Under the pieces are notes generated by a model. That model was not told the origin of the DNA, did no database searches, and saw only the letters and a program-made list of their open reading frames with translations. Shown one piece after another: positions 1 to 7,374 of a DNA stretch of 37,568 bases. The DNA comes from Acidobacteriaceae bacterium (GTDB lineage: Bacteria; Acidobacteriota; Terriglobia; Bryobacterales; Bryobacteraceae). Position numbers and translations under genes: made by a program. The stretch lies in assembly GCA_020247055.1 (NCBI GenBank), contig JADCJL010000357.1, forward strand, positions 1-37,568, written 5' to 3'. Position 1 is the stretch's first letter. Every line of letters begins with the position of its first letter.

Positions 1-1264
1 CCGATCTACCGCCTTCGGTGGCGCGGGGCACCTCTTCCACGCCAACCAATACGATTGGGTCATGCGAGACGCCGTGCTCCGGGATCTCACCGCCGCCGCA
101 TGGCCCCCGGGCTATGACATCGGAACCCCCAACCTTTGGCTGCTCCGCTGCCCCGTGGGTTACTATCTCCCCGCCGCCCTCGGCGGCAAAATCTTCGGCC
201 CCTCTCTCGCCGACCCGCTGCTCTGGCTCTGGACCGCCCTCGGCGTCTGGCTTTTTCTCTCCCTGCTCCCCATCGATCTCCGCCGCTACCAGACCGTCGC
301 CCTCGCCGTGCTCCTCGTCATCGCCTTCAGCGGCATGGATATCCTCGGCTGGTGGATTCTGCGCCAAACCACTCCGCCAAACTACCAACACATGGAGTGG
401 TGGGCGGGCTTCTTTCAGTACTCCTCCAACACAACCCTCCTTTTCTGGGCCCCCAACCATGCCATCCCCTCCTGGATAGCCGCCGCGCTTTTCTGGCGGC
501 ACTGGAAAACCGACGGATTCCTCGCCATCGCCCCCCTTCTCGCCGCGCTCCTGGCCATCTGGTCCCCGTTTCCGCTCTTTGGCCTGCTGCCGTTCTACGG
601 TCTGCTGTTTGTCCGCATCGTGCGCGAAAAAAAATGGCGGATCCTCCACCTCCCGCTCCTCGTCCTCTCCGTCCTGATCGTGGCCATCGTCGGCGCCTAC
701 CTCTCGGCGGACATCACCCGCATCCCGAGCGGCTCGCCCCTCACCGCTATCGATCTCGTACCCTTCCTCCTCGTCTACGCCCTCTTCGCCCTTCTCGAGT
801 TTGGAGCCCTCTCGCGGGTCCTCCGCAACCTCGACCGCACTCCGATCCTCCGGCTCTCCGTGCTCCTCCTGCTTCTGCTTCCGTTACTCCGCTTCGGACC
901 CGGCAACGATCTCGCCATGAGAAGCTCGGTCCCGGCCCTGACCTTCCTCTGCCTCGCCTCCGTCTCCGCCTTCCAACCCCCCATCCTCCTCCGGCGAACC
1001 ACCTGCCTCTCCCTCGCCCTCGTACTGCTCCTCGGTGCCGTCACGCCCTTTCACGAACTCTATCGGGCCGTCACCCTCCCCCCGTGGAAGCCCCATCCGA
1101 CCGTCACCGTGATGGACCAGGACTCCGTGCCCGTGCCCCACTACGTCGCCAGAGTGGAGCGTTCCTGGCGAAGCCTTCTCTTCCGCGACCTCGGCGAGGC
1201 CATCAAAACCAGCCTCGCCACCGACCGCCCCACCTTTCCCCCGGAAGAACGACCACAACCCTAA
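1..1264 (+). CDS. Polytopic membrane protein, C-terminal part (5' end outside window)
   Basis: The frame is open from base 2 through the ATG at 62 without a stop, and the residues before that ATG (STAFGGAGHLFHANQYDW) read like real protein. The gene therefore probably begins upstream of the window. The visible 420 residues contain about eight to ten hydrophobic segments rich in Leu, Ile, Trp and Phe, separated by short basic loops such as RIVREKKWR. This is the pattern of an integral inner-membrane protein. Aromatic and Asn-rich periplasmic loops near the start recall large membrane glycosyltransferases or polymer-synthesis proteins, but I see no diagnostic motif and assign no function. It ends 6 bp from the stop of the convergent metallohydrolase gene. 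Confidence 0.7.
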   Translation, partial: RSTAFGGAGHLFHANQYDWVMRDAVLRDLTAAAWPPGYDIGTPNLWLLRCPVGYYLPAALGGKIFGPSLADPLLWLWTALGVWLFLSLLPIDLRRYQTVALAVLLVIAFSGMDILGWWILRQTTPPNYQHMEWWAGFFQYSSNTTLLFWAPNHAIPSWIAAALFWRHWKTDGFLAIAPLLAALLAIWSPFPLFGLLPFYGLLFVRIVREKKWRILHLPLLVLSVLIVAIVGAYLSADITRIPSGSPLTAIDLVPFLLVYALFALLEFGALSRVLRNLDRTPILRLSVLLLLLLPLLRFGPGNDLAMRSSVPALTFLCLASVSAFQPPILLRRTTCLSLALVLLLGAVTPFHELYRAVTLPPWKPHPTVTVMDQDSVPVPHYVARVERSWRSLLFRDLGEAIKTSLATDRPTFPPEERPQP

Positions 1265-1270
1265 ACTTCC

Positions 1271-3415
1271 CTACGGCAACCGCTTCCGATACTCCTGCCG
1301 CGCATACTCATACGCCCGCGCCATCTCCCCCCGCTCACTCAACTTCACCCTCCCCGTCTTCTGCTGCTCACACAAATCCACCGCCTTCAAACACCATTCA
1401 ATACTCTTCTTCTCCCGCACCGGACTCTCCCCCACCGTCACCCAAATCGGGTTCGTATGCGAACTCGGCAACACCCGCACCGCCACCCACGAACTCCGCT
1501 CAATCCGCGTCGTAAATTTCACTTCGCGCATCACCCCATCCGCCTCCACCTCCGTCTTCTCCACCGCCACCCCGTTCACCACCAACTCCACCGGCACCTT
1601 CCGGCTCGTCCCCACCCGCGCCTGCTCCACATCCCAGTACGGCTTCACATTCGCCTTCCGCTTCGGCGCCGGCGTCTCGTTCAGCAGCGCCGCCACCTGC
1701 ACCGTCGCCGTCACCCGCGCCGGCGCGCTCAGCTTCACATCCCCCTTGCCCATCTCCACGTTACTCACCCGGAAATCAATCAAATGGCTCCGCCCATCCG
1801 ACACATAATTCCGGCCCTCTTTCACCCCCTGAATCCAGTCCCCATAATCCGGCTTCGCCTGCCGCACATAGCTCCGCCCCAAACCCACCTTACTGTCATA
1901 GATACACGGAAAATCCGTCTCCCCACTAATCCGCGTCCGGTATCCCGCGTTCAACGTGTGGTACCAGATATTCAACTCCCACGGCCAAGGCGTATCTACC
2001 GTCGACAGAAAATCCACCGCCCCGTGCGTCACGCTGACGATATACTCGTTGGCCCCAATCCCGTCAAACCGCGGATGGTCATACGACAGCAGCTCATCCT
2101 TCGGCATCTCCAATCCCCAACCCGAATGCGCAAACCCCGTCACCGCCCCCTGCTTCTTCGCCCACTGCAAAATCGGCAGCCCCCACGTCGGCCAATCCTC
2201 CAAACGCTGCGTCCCCGGATAGTCCTGCTCCTTCACCCCCAACAACACCAAATGCCCCGTATGGCTCGACGGATGCCCCGAAATCTCCACGTCATACCGG
2301 ATCCGGTTCTCCTCCGTCGACAGAGCATGATCTTTCCCCTCAAAAAACGTCTTCTGGAAATACCACCCCGGCCCCCACGTCAACACACTCCCAATCTTCA
2401 AATCCTCCCCGAGCACATGCCGCATCATGTCCTGCGGATACACCCCCTCGGTCGGCCGCTCATAATGCGAACACCCCGCCGCGTGAATATGGTGGTCCCC
2501 GGAAATCCAACCCAACTTCGCCGGATCCACCCACCGCTCCAAGGCAAACGCCTCCGTCCGGTCCACCCGGTCCATCGTCACCTTCCGCGTAATCTTCTTA
2601 TACTCCGGCCCCCGGCTCACCTCCACCGTGTAACTCCCCGGCGGCAGCGCTAAACTCTCCCCGTCCGCCCGGTACACCTGCGGATGGAAAAAGAAATCCG
2701 GCGCCTTCCGCTTGGCCTGCGACGGATACACCCGCCCCCTATCGTCCTTGACTAAGAACGAAGCCGTCGTCGGCCGCCCGTCGGCATCCTTCACCCGCAG
2801 CGTCAACTTCGCCGCCGGCGTAATCCGGAACAACACATCCACCTCGCTCCGAAACCCCAAATCCTGCGTCCCCTGGCCCACATCAAAAACCAGCTTCGCC
2901 TCCCGCTGCCCCGCCTCCCGCGCATAAATCTGAATCACCCGGTACTCCACCGCCAACCCCGACAAATGCACCTTCAACGGCTGCCGCGTATAACTCTGTA
3001 TCTCCATCCACCGCCGGTTCCCCGTGTTGGCGTTCTGATTCTGCATCGGCCCCGCGTTCGGCGAATCCACGCCCACCGCCGCCGTCAACCCCGCCTGGTT
3101 ATGCACCTTCACTAGAAAGCTCCGCCACCCCTGCTCCATCAGCTCCGCCTTCGCCGGCCCCTGCTGCACCTTCACTCGCGCCTCGGGGTTAATCTCCAAC
3201 CCCACTAGGCAATGCTTATCCAGAATCTCCTGGATCTTCTCCACCGACGCCCCCGCCAGCGCCCCCCGCTCGGCAAAAGGCTCCCCGGCCAGCTCCAGCG
3301 CCTGCACCACCCGTTCCACCTGTGCCGCCAGCGGCTGCCGCTCCACCGTTCCAATCACAGGCAAAGCCTCCGCTCGCAAAGCAAGCGCACATACCAATCC
3401 AAGCCACAGTCGCAT
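1271..3415 (-). CDS. Exported CehA/McbA-type metallohydrolase (PHP-like domain)
   Basis: The 714-residue protein starts with a short signal peptide (MRLWLGLVCALALRAEA). Residues 20-300 are beta-rich, including a carboxypeptidase-regulatory-like segment near 200-290 (LTLRVKDADGRPTTASFLV ... LPPGSYTVEVSRG). The catalytic part begins at the metal motif GDHHIHAAG (306-314), characteristic of the CehA/McbA branch of PHP-like hydrolases. It is followed by further His/Asp/Glu positions such as GHPSSHTGHLVLLG, FAHSGWG and ISGETDFPC. Named family members hydrolyse carbamates (CehA) or glycosides (McbA), but most are uncharacterised, so the substrate here is unknown. Secretion to the periplasm is inferred. 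It is divergent from the DUF2071 cassette, with 87 bp between starts. Confidence 0.85.
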   Translation of the reverse strand: MRLWLGLVCALALRAEALPVIGTVERQPLAAQVERVVQALELAGEPFAERGALAGASVEKIQEILDKHCLVGLEINPEARVKVQQGPAKAELMEQGWRSFLVKVHNQAGLTAAVGVDSPNAGPMQNQNANTGNRRWMEIQSYTRQPLKVHLSGLAVEYRVIQIYAREAGQREAKLVFDVGQGTQDLGFRSEVDVLFRITPAAKLTLRVKDADGRPTTASFLVKDDRGRVYPSQAKRKAPDFFFHPQVYRADGESLALPPGSYTVEVSRGPEYKKITRKVTMDRVDRTEAFALERWVDPAKLGWISGDHHIHAAGCSHYERPTEGVYPQDMMRHVLGEDLKIGSVLTWGPGWYFQKTFFEGKDHALSTEENRIRYDVEISGHPSSHTGHLVLLGVKEQDYPGTQRLEDWPTWGLPILQWAKKQGAVTGFAHSGWGLEMPKDELLSYDHPRFDGIGANEYIVSVTHGAVDFLSTVDTPWPWELNIWYHTLNAGYRTRISGETDFPCIYDSKVGLGRSYVRQAKPDYGDWIQGVKEGRNYVSDGRSHLIDFRVSNVEMGKGDVKLSAPARVTATVQVAALLNETPAPKRKANVKPYWDVEQARVGTSRKVPVELVVNGVAVEKTEVEADGVMREVKFTTRIERSSWVAVRVLPSSHTNPIWVTVGESPVREKKSIEWCLKAVDLCEQQKTGRVKLSERGEMARAYEYARQEYRKRLP

Positions 3416-3455
3416 AGCGACCCAATCTTATCCGAAATCAACCGGCGAAAAGTTC

Positions 3456-3484
3456 TTGAACGTGTTCAAAAATGGTGATACGCT
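3456..3484 (+). promoter_or_regulatory. Palindromic promoter/operator candidate ahead of the DUF2071 cassette
   Basis: TTGAAC (3456-3461), two bases, then GTTCAA (3464-3469) form a perfect 6-bp inverted repeat. The left arm also resembles a -35 hexamer. After 17 bp comes TACGCT (3479-3484), a weak -10 match keeping the T, A and final T. Transcription would then start near 3491, about 12 nt before the ATG at 3503. The palindrome over the -35 could be a repressor site. GAAC and GTTC are separated by 2 nt, not the 4 nt of a Gram-positive-type LexA box, so I do not call it LexA. Confidence 0.3.
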
Positions 3485-3502
3485 CATTCCAACAGGGCCT
3501 CC

Positions 3503-4216
3503 ATGCTCCACTATCTGCAGCGCCATCCCTTTGCCGTCCGCGCCACCTTCCGGCACTCTCTTGTCCTCACCTACGCCCTACCCTCCTCCCGCCTCGCCCC
3601 CCTCCTCCCGCCCGGCCTCCGCCTCGACCTCTGGAACGGCTGGGCCTTCCTCGCCATCGCCCTCGTCGACACCGCCGCCCTCCGTCCCGCCTTCCTCCCC
3701 GCCCTCTGCGGCGCCAACTTCTTCCTCGCCGGCTACCGCATCTTCGTCCGCCACGGCCAATCCCTCCGCGGCCTCCGCGTCCTCCGCAGCTACGCCAACC
3801 GCCGCTTCATGGTCCACGCCGGCAACCTCCTGACGCGCTACAACTACCACCCCTGCCAGTCCCACCTCGCCGCCTCCCCCTCTACCCTCAACGTTACCTT
3901 CACCGCCCCCGGCGCCGATCTCGCCGTCACCGCCCATCTCCATCGCCCCGACCTCCCCCCCTCCTCCCCCTTTCCCGACCTCCCCACCGCCCGCCGCTTC
4001 GCCGGCCCCATGCCCTATACCTTTGATTACGAGGCCCAAACCCACTCCCTAGTCCAGATCCGCGGCGTCCGCACCCATTGGGACCTCCGCCCCGTCGCCG
4101 TCGACGTCCACCGGGCCGCCTTCCTCGCCCCCTATCCCGAAGCCCGCCTCGCCAACGCCTTCTATGTCCACGACACCGCCTACCGTTGGGAGAAGGGAAC
4201 TGTCCTGCCCCTATGA
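3503..4216 (+). CDS. DUF2071 (YqjF-like) family protein
   Basis: A 237-residue protein of normal length for DUF2071/YqjF, a family with an acetoacetate-decarboxylase-like fold and no settled function. Family features include the N-terminal block with HPFAVRATFRHSLVLTY and LAPLLPPGLRLDLWNGWAFL, the central segment ANFFLAGYRIFVRH, and the C-terminal part with YEAQTHSLVQIRGVRTHWDL. No signal peptide or membrane segment is apparent, so it is probably cytosolic. It is the first gene of a four-gene string; its TGA overlaps the ATG of the methyltransferase (ATGA at 4213-4216). Codons are very C-rich, with CCC, CTC and GCC preferred. Family assignment is fairly sure, function unknown. Confidence 0.85.
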   Translation: MLHYLQRHPFAVRATFRHSLVLTYALPSSRLAPLLPPGLRLDLWNGWAFLAIALVDTAALRPAFLPALCGANFFLAGYRIFVRHGQSLRGLRVLRSYANRRFMVHAGNLLTRYNYHPCQSHLAASPSTLNVTFTAPGADLAVTAHLHRPDLPPSSPFPDLPTARRFAGPMPYTFDYEAQTHSLVQIRGVRTHWDLRPVAVDVHRAAFLAPYPEARLANAFYVHDTAYRWEKGTVLPL

Positions 4217-4917
4217 GACCCCCCCTGCAAGGCGTCCTCCAGATCGTCCGCTTTAACTGGCCCTTCTACGCCACCGCCACCACGGTCATCCCCACCGCCC
4301 TCTTCCTCGGCGGCCCTTGGCTCCAAGCCCTCGCCGCCGCCACCGCCTATCTCACCCTCGCCTCCCTCGCCGCCTCCTACTGGGTCTACGACCATAGCGA
4401 TCTCTACCAACTCCCCTGGCTCCCCGCCGCCCTCCCTACGCCCTGCTGCCAAGCCCTCAACCTCCACGCCGGCCTCGACGAATTCACCCCCCTCCTCCGC
4501 GCCCACCTCCCCGCCACCCACTGGCAAACCGCCGACTTCTACAACCCCGCCGAAATCACCGAACCCTCCATCGCCCGCGCCCGCACCCCCGGCGCCGCCC
4601 CCCTCAACTACCGCCACTGGCCCCACCCCGACGCCTCCCTCGACGCCGTCCTCCTCCTGTTCTCCGCCCACGAAATCCGCCTCCCCGCCGGCCGCCGCGC
4701 CCTGTTCGCCGAAGCGGCTCGCTGCCTCCGGCCCGGCGGCCGCCTCCTCGTTCTCGAACACCTCCGCGACCTGCCGAACCTCCTCGTCTACGGCCCCGGC
4801 GCCCTCCACTTCTTCAGCCGCCAATCCTGGCAGGAGTCCTATCCCGGCCTGACCCTAAATCGGGAACAACGCCTCACCCCCTTCACCACCCTCTTCATCC
4901 TCGAAAAACCATGCTGA
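4213..4917 (+). CDS. SAM-dependent methyltransferase-like protein with N-terminal membrane hairpin
   Basis: The ATG at 4213 overlaps the preceding stop, giving 234 residues; an upstream extension in the same frame lies within the DUF2071 gene and is unlikely. Residues about 12-60 form two hydrophobic helices (FYATATTVIPTALFLGG, then LAAATAYLTLASLAASYWV), predicting membrane attachment. The rest resembles a class I methyltransferase: DASLDAVLLLFSAHEIR corresponds to motif II/post-I strands, and LRPGGRLLVLEHLRD to motif III. The SAM-binding motif I is atypical, ALNLHAGLDE in place of a DxGxGxG loop; I remember related proteins with a similar NxHAGxDE block. Activity as a methyltransferase is therefore inferred, not shown. 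It is translationally coupled to both neighbours. Confidence 0.75.
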   Translation: MRPPLQGVLQIVRFNWPFYATATTVIPTALFLGGPWLQALAAATAYLTLASLAASYWVYDHSDLYQLPWLPAALPTPCCQALNLHAGLDEFTPLLRAHLPATHWQTADFYNPAEITEPSIARARTPGAAPLNYRHWPHPDASLDAVLLLFSAHEIRLPAGRRALFAEAARCLRPGGRLLVLEHLRDLPNLLVYGPGALHFFSRQSWQESYPGLTLNREQRLTPFTTLFILEKPC

Positions 4918-5342
4918 ACTTCCTTTTCCAAATCGCCGGCGCCGGCGGGCGCGGCCAGCGCCTTCTGGCCATCCCTCGTCGGAGTCCTCACCTGGGTCCT
5001 GATTACAATCTCCTGATCTCCCGCCTCGCCCTCGCCTCGGTCTGGCTCCATAAAGGCCTCTGGCTCGAGCTCCTCGCCGCCATCTATCACGCCCACCTCG
5101 TCGCCGCCGTCCCCCTCGGCGGCCCCTGGCTCTTCCACGGCATCGGCCTCGCCGAATTTGCCCTCGCCGCCTGGATCCTCACCGGCCGCCACCCCCGCCT
5201 CGCCGCCTACGCCCAAACCGCCCTCCTCCTCGCCATGAACGCGGGCGGCCTCCTCTTCGCACGCCACCTCATCGCCGACCCCGTCGCCATGCTCACCCAA
5301 GACGCCGTCCTCCTCGCCCTCGCCTGGAGAATCGCCCCATGA
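4911..5342 (+). CDS. DoxX-like small membrane protein
   Basis: The 143-residue protein begins with an ATG lying 7 bp inside the methyltransferase gene and ends in an ATGA overlap with the DUF3419 gene. Four hydrophobic segments are seen from residue 35 on: ISRLALASVWLHKGLWLELL, the segment with GIGLAEFALAAWILTG, AAYAQTALLLAMNAGGLLFA, and a final one with DAVLLALAWRIAP. The order and the RLALASVWLHKGLW start match the DoxX-like family (DoxX_3 type), four-helix membrane proteins without a firm general function. The first 30 residues are basic and soluble. It may anchor or partner the adjacent enzymes at the membrane; this is inferred from coupling alone. Confidence 0.75.
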   Translation: MLNFLFQIAGAGGRGQRLLAIPRRSPHLGPDYNLLISRLALASVWLHKGLWLELLAAIYHAHLVAAVPLGGPWLFHGIGLAEFALAAWILTGRHPRLAAYAQTALLLAMNAGGLLFARHLIADPVAMLTQDAVLLALAWRIAP

Positions 5343-6271
5343 ACCCCTGGCGCCGCGGTCGCTTCCACGGCTCCGGCCCGCCCCAACTCCTGTTCGGCCA
5401 CATGTGGGAAGACCCCACCCTCGAATGCCGCCGCTTCCCCCCCGGCGCCCGCATCTTCGCCATCGCCTCGGCCGGCTGCACCGCCCGCACCCTCTCCGCC
5501 CACGGCTGCCACGTCACCGCCGTCGACCTCAACCCCACCCAACTCGCCTACGCCCAATCCCGCGGCCCCCATCGCCCCGGCGCCGCCGACCGCGCTCTCG
5601 CCCTCCTCCGCCGCCTCGCCCCCCTCGCCGGCTGGTCCACCACCCACCTGGAAACCTTCCTCCACCTCGCCGACCCCGCCGCCCAACTCCCCTACTGGCG
5701 CCAGCATCTCGATACCGCCCGCTTCCGCTTCGCCCTTGACACCCTCCTCGGGCCCCGCGTTCTCCGTCTCTTCTACCGCTCCCCCCTCCTCGCCCAACTC
5801 CCCGCCAACTTCGGCGCCGTCCTCCGCCAGCGTCTCGAACGCGGCTTCGCCCGCCACCCCAATCGCCACAACCCCTATCTCCACTGCCTCTTCGCCGGGG
5901 TCCCCGTCCCCTCGCCGGATCCCCTCCTCCCCATCGCCTGGCATCACGCCGATGCCGCCGCCTTCCTCCTCGCCGTCCCCCGCCACTCCTTCGATGGCCT
6001 CACGCTCTCAAACATCCTCGACGGCGCACCCCCGGCCTACGCCGCCCGCCTCCACCAAGCCATCGCCCACGCCGCCGTCCCCGGAGCCCCCGTCCTCCTC
6101 CGCAGCTTCGCCGAACCCCCCACCCCCCTCACTCTCGACCCTGCCATCGAAGATCGCGCCCTCCTCTGGGGCCAAATCACCGTACCGCCACCAGCCTCCG
6201 CTCATTCCGCACAAACAACGTCCCGTTGGCCAGCGCCGGATACGCCCGCACCACCCCATCCAGAATCTTAA
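5339..6271 (+). CDS. DUF3419 family, BtaA-like aminocarboxypropyl-transferase-type protein
   Basis: The 310-residue protein has the DUF3419 signature near its start: LLFGHMWEDP (18-27), then a SAM-binding strand-loop IFAIASAGCTARTL and VTAVDLNPTQLAYAQ. DUF3419 includes BtaA, which moves the 3-amino-3-carboxypropyl group of SAM onto diacylglycerol in betaine-lipid synthesis; BtaA is longer (about 400 residues), so the same reaction is only a possibility. A second conserved region follows: RFALDTLLGPRVLRLFYRS, HNPYLHCLFAG and DGLTLSNILDG. The last 30 or so residues are antisense to the end of the PQQ-propeller gene (overlap 6177-6271) and look like read-through beyond the family core. It is the last gene of the cassette. 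Confidence 0.8.
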   Translation: MNPWRRGRFHGSGPPQLLFGHMWEDPTLECRRFPPGARIFAIASAGCTARTLSAHGCHVTAVDLNPTQLAYAQSRGPHRPGAADRALALLRRLAPLAGWSTTHLETFLHLADPAAQLPYWRQHLDTARFRFALDTLLGPRVLRLFYRSPLLAQLPANFGAVLRQRLERGFARHPNRHNPYLHCLFAGVPVPSPDPLLPIAWHHADAAAFLLAVPRHSFDGLTLSNILDGAPPAYAARLHQAIAHAAVPGAPVLLRSFAEPPTPLTLDPAIEDRALLWGQITVPPPASAHSAQTTSRWPAPDTPAPPHPES

Positions 6272-7352
6272 ACTCCGCCAGCTTCTTATACCCCTTCGGC
6301 GTTGCCTCCGCGATCAACAACTCCCCCTTCTCCCGCATCACCACCAGCTTGCCCCCCACCAACAAAATACTCCCCGCCCCAAACCGCCCCGTCGCCCACT
6401 TCACATTCCCCGTCTTCATCTCAATGCAACGCAGCTCCGGACCCATCTCCTGCCGCCCGTGGTACCCATACAAAAAACCATCCCGGTACACCGGCGTCGC
6501 ATAATGCGCGCTCAACGACTCATCCCCGCTCCACACCGGCTTAAGCGGCGTCTTCGTCAAATCCACCACCGCCGCCCCCACCTCGTAACTCGAAGTCAAA
6601 AACACCTGATCCCCCACCACCACCGGCGTCGCCGCGTTCACCGTCGTGTTCGACCGCGCCCGCCACCGCATCTGCCCCCGCACCTTCCCCGTGCTCACGT
6701 TCAACACCACCAGCCCCGTCCGCGTGAAAAACACCGCCTCCTCTCCCCTATACGCCACCGGACTCGCATACCCCGCCTCGTCCCCCGTCGCCGTCCACAA
6801 GACCTTTCCCGTACCCACCGCAAACGCCGCGATCCCCGCCGTCCCCCCCACCTGCAACATCACCCGCTCCCCCATCACCAGCGGCGCCGACGCCTGCCCG
6901 AAAAACTGCTTCTCCACCCCGAAGACCTTCATCGTCGACACCTGCCACAACGCCTTCCCCGTCCCCGCGTCCAGCGCCGTCAAGACCCCGTGCGCCCCGT
7001 GCACAAAAACCCGCCCCCCGCTCACCACCGGCGCCGCCCGCGGCCCCTCGTCAAATCCAAAATCATCCCGGTAGTTCGTCGGCACCGTTGTCCGCCAACG
7101 CGTCTTCCCCGTCTCGGCGTCCATCGCCTCGCAGATCTCCTCCTCCCCTACCCGATGATACAGATACACCTTCCCCTCGCTCACCACCGGCGCCGCGAAT
7201 CCCGCCCCCACCTCCCGGCTCCAAACCACCTTCCCCGCCGGCGCAAAATCCCCCTCCGCCGATACCCCGTTCCGATTCGGTCCCAAATGCTGCGGCCAGT
7301 CCGCACCCCACAAGCTGCCGGTCAACAGGAGGAAAAATACGAGTCGAGTCAT
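6177..7352 (-). CDS. Exported PQQ-binding-like beta-propeller repeat protein
   Basis: The start is set at the ATG complementary to 7350-7352, which gives a clean signal peptide (MTRLVFFLLLTGSLWGA) followed at once by the family hallmark DWPQHLGPNRNGVS; longer starts add a basic, non-homologous stretch. The 391-residue mature part is built of repeated blades of the form sPVVsgGrVFv..g..LtALDAgTGK.LW, for example VLTALDAGTGKALWQV and GTGKVLWTATGD. This is the PQQ-like/quinoprotein propeller fold. No catalytic dehydrogenase motif is seen, so it is likely a periplasmic scaffold or binding protein and not an enzyme. It is divergent from the TonB receptor with only 22 bp between starts. Confidence 0.85.
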   Translation of the reverse strand: MTRLVFFLLLTGSLWGADWPQHLGPNRNGVSAEGDFAPAGKVVWSREVGAGFAAPVVSEGKVYLYHRVGEEEICEAMDAETGKTRWRTTVPTNYRDDFGFDEGPRAAPVVSGGRVFVHGAHGVLTALDAGTGKALWQVSTMKVFGVEKQFFGQASAPLVMGERVMLQVGGTAGIAAFAVGTGKVLWTATGDEAGYASPVAYRGEEAVFFTRTGLVVLNVSTGKVRGQMRWRARSNTTVNAATPVVVGDQVFLTSSYEVGAAVVDLTKTPLKPVWSGDESLSAHYATPVYRDGFLYGYHGRQEMGPELRCIEMKTGNVKWATGRFGAGSILLVGGKLVVMREKGELLIAEATPKGYKKLAEFKILDGVVRAYPALANGTLFVRNERRLVAVR

Positions 7353-7360
7353 GACGATCC

Positions 7361-7374
7361 AGTATGATTGAGGG
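7361..7374. promoter_or_regulatory. Overlapping divergent -10-like elements in a 22-bp intergenic gap
   Basis: TATGAT on the plus strand (7363-7368) ends 6 nt before the receptor ATG at 7375. On the minus strand CATACT (complement of 7361-7366) ends 8 nt before the propeller-gene ATG at 7352. The two hexamers share four bases. Neither gene has a usable Shine-Dalgarno at normal spacing: the GAGGG before 7375 touches the start codon. If used, these elements would produce leaderless or nearly leaderless mRNAs, and only one could be occupied at a time. No convincing -35 is seen on either side. Confidence 0.3.

Noticed and set aside
136-1515. Long Arg/Pro-rich open frame on the plus strand
   Set aside because: It is the +1-type shadow of the membrane-protein gene and its antisense neighbour; no domain, and composition follows the C-rich strand.
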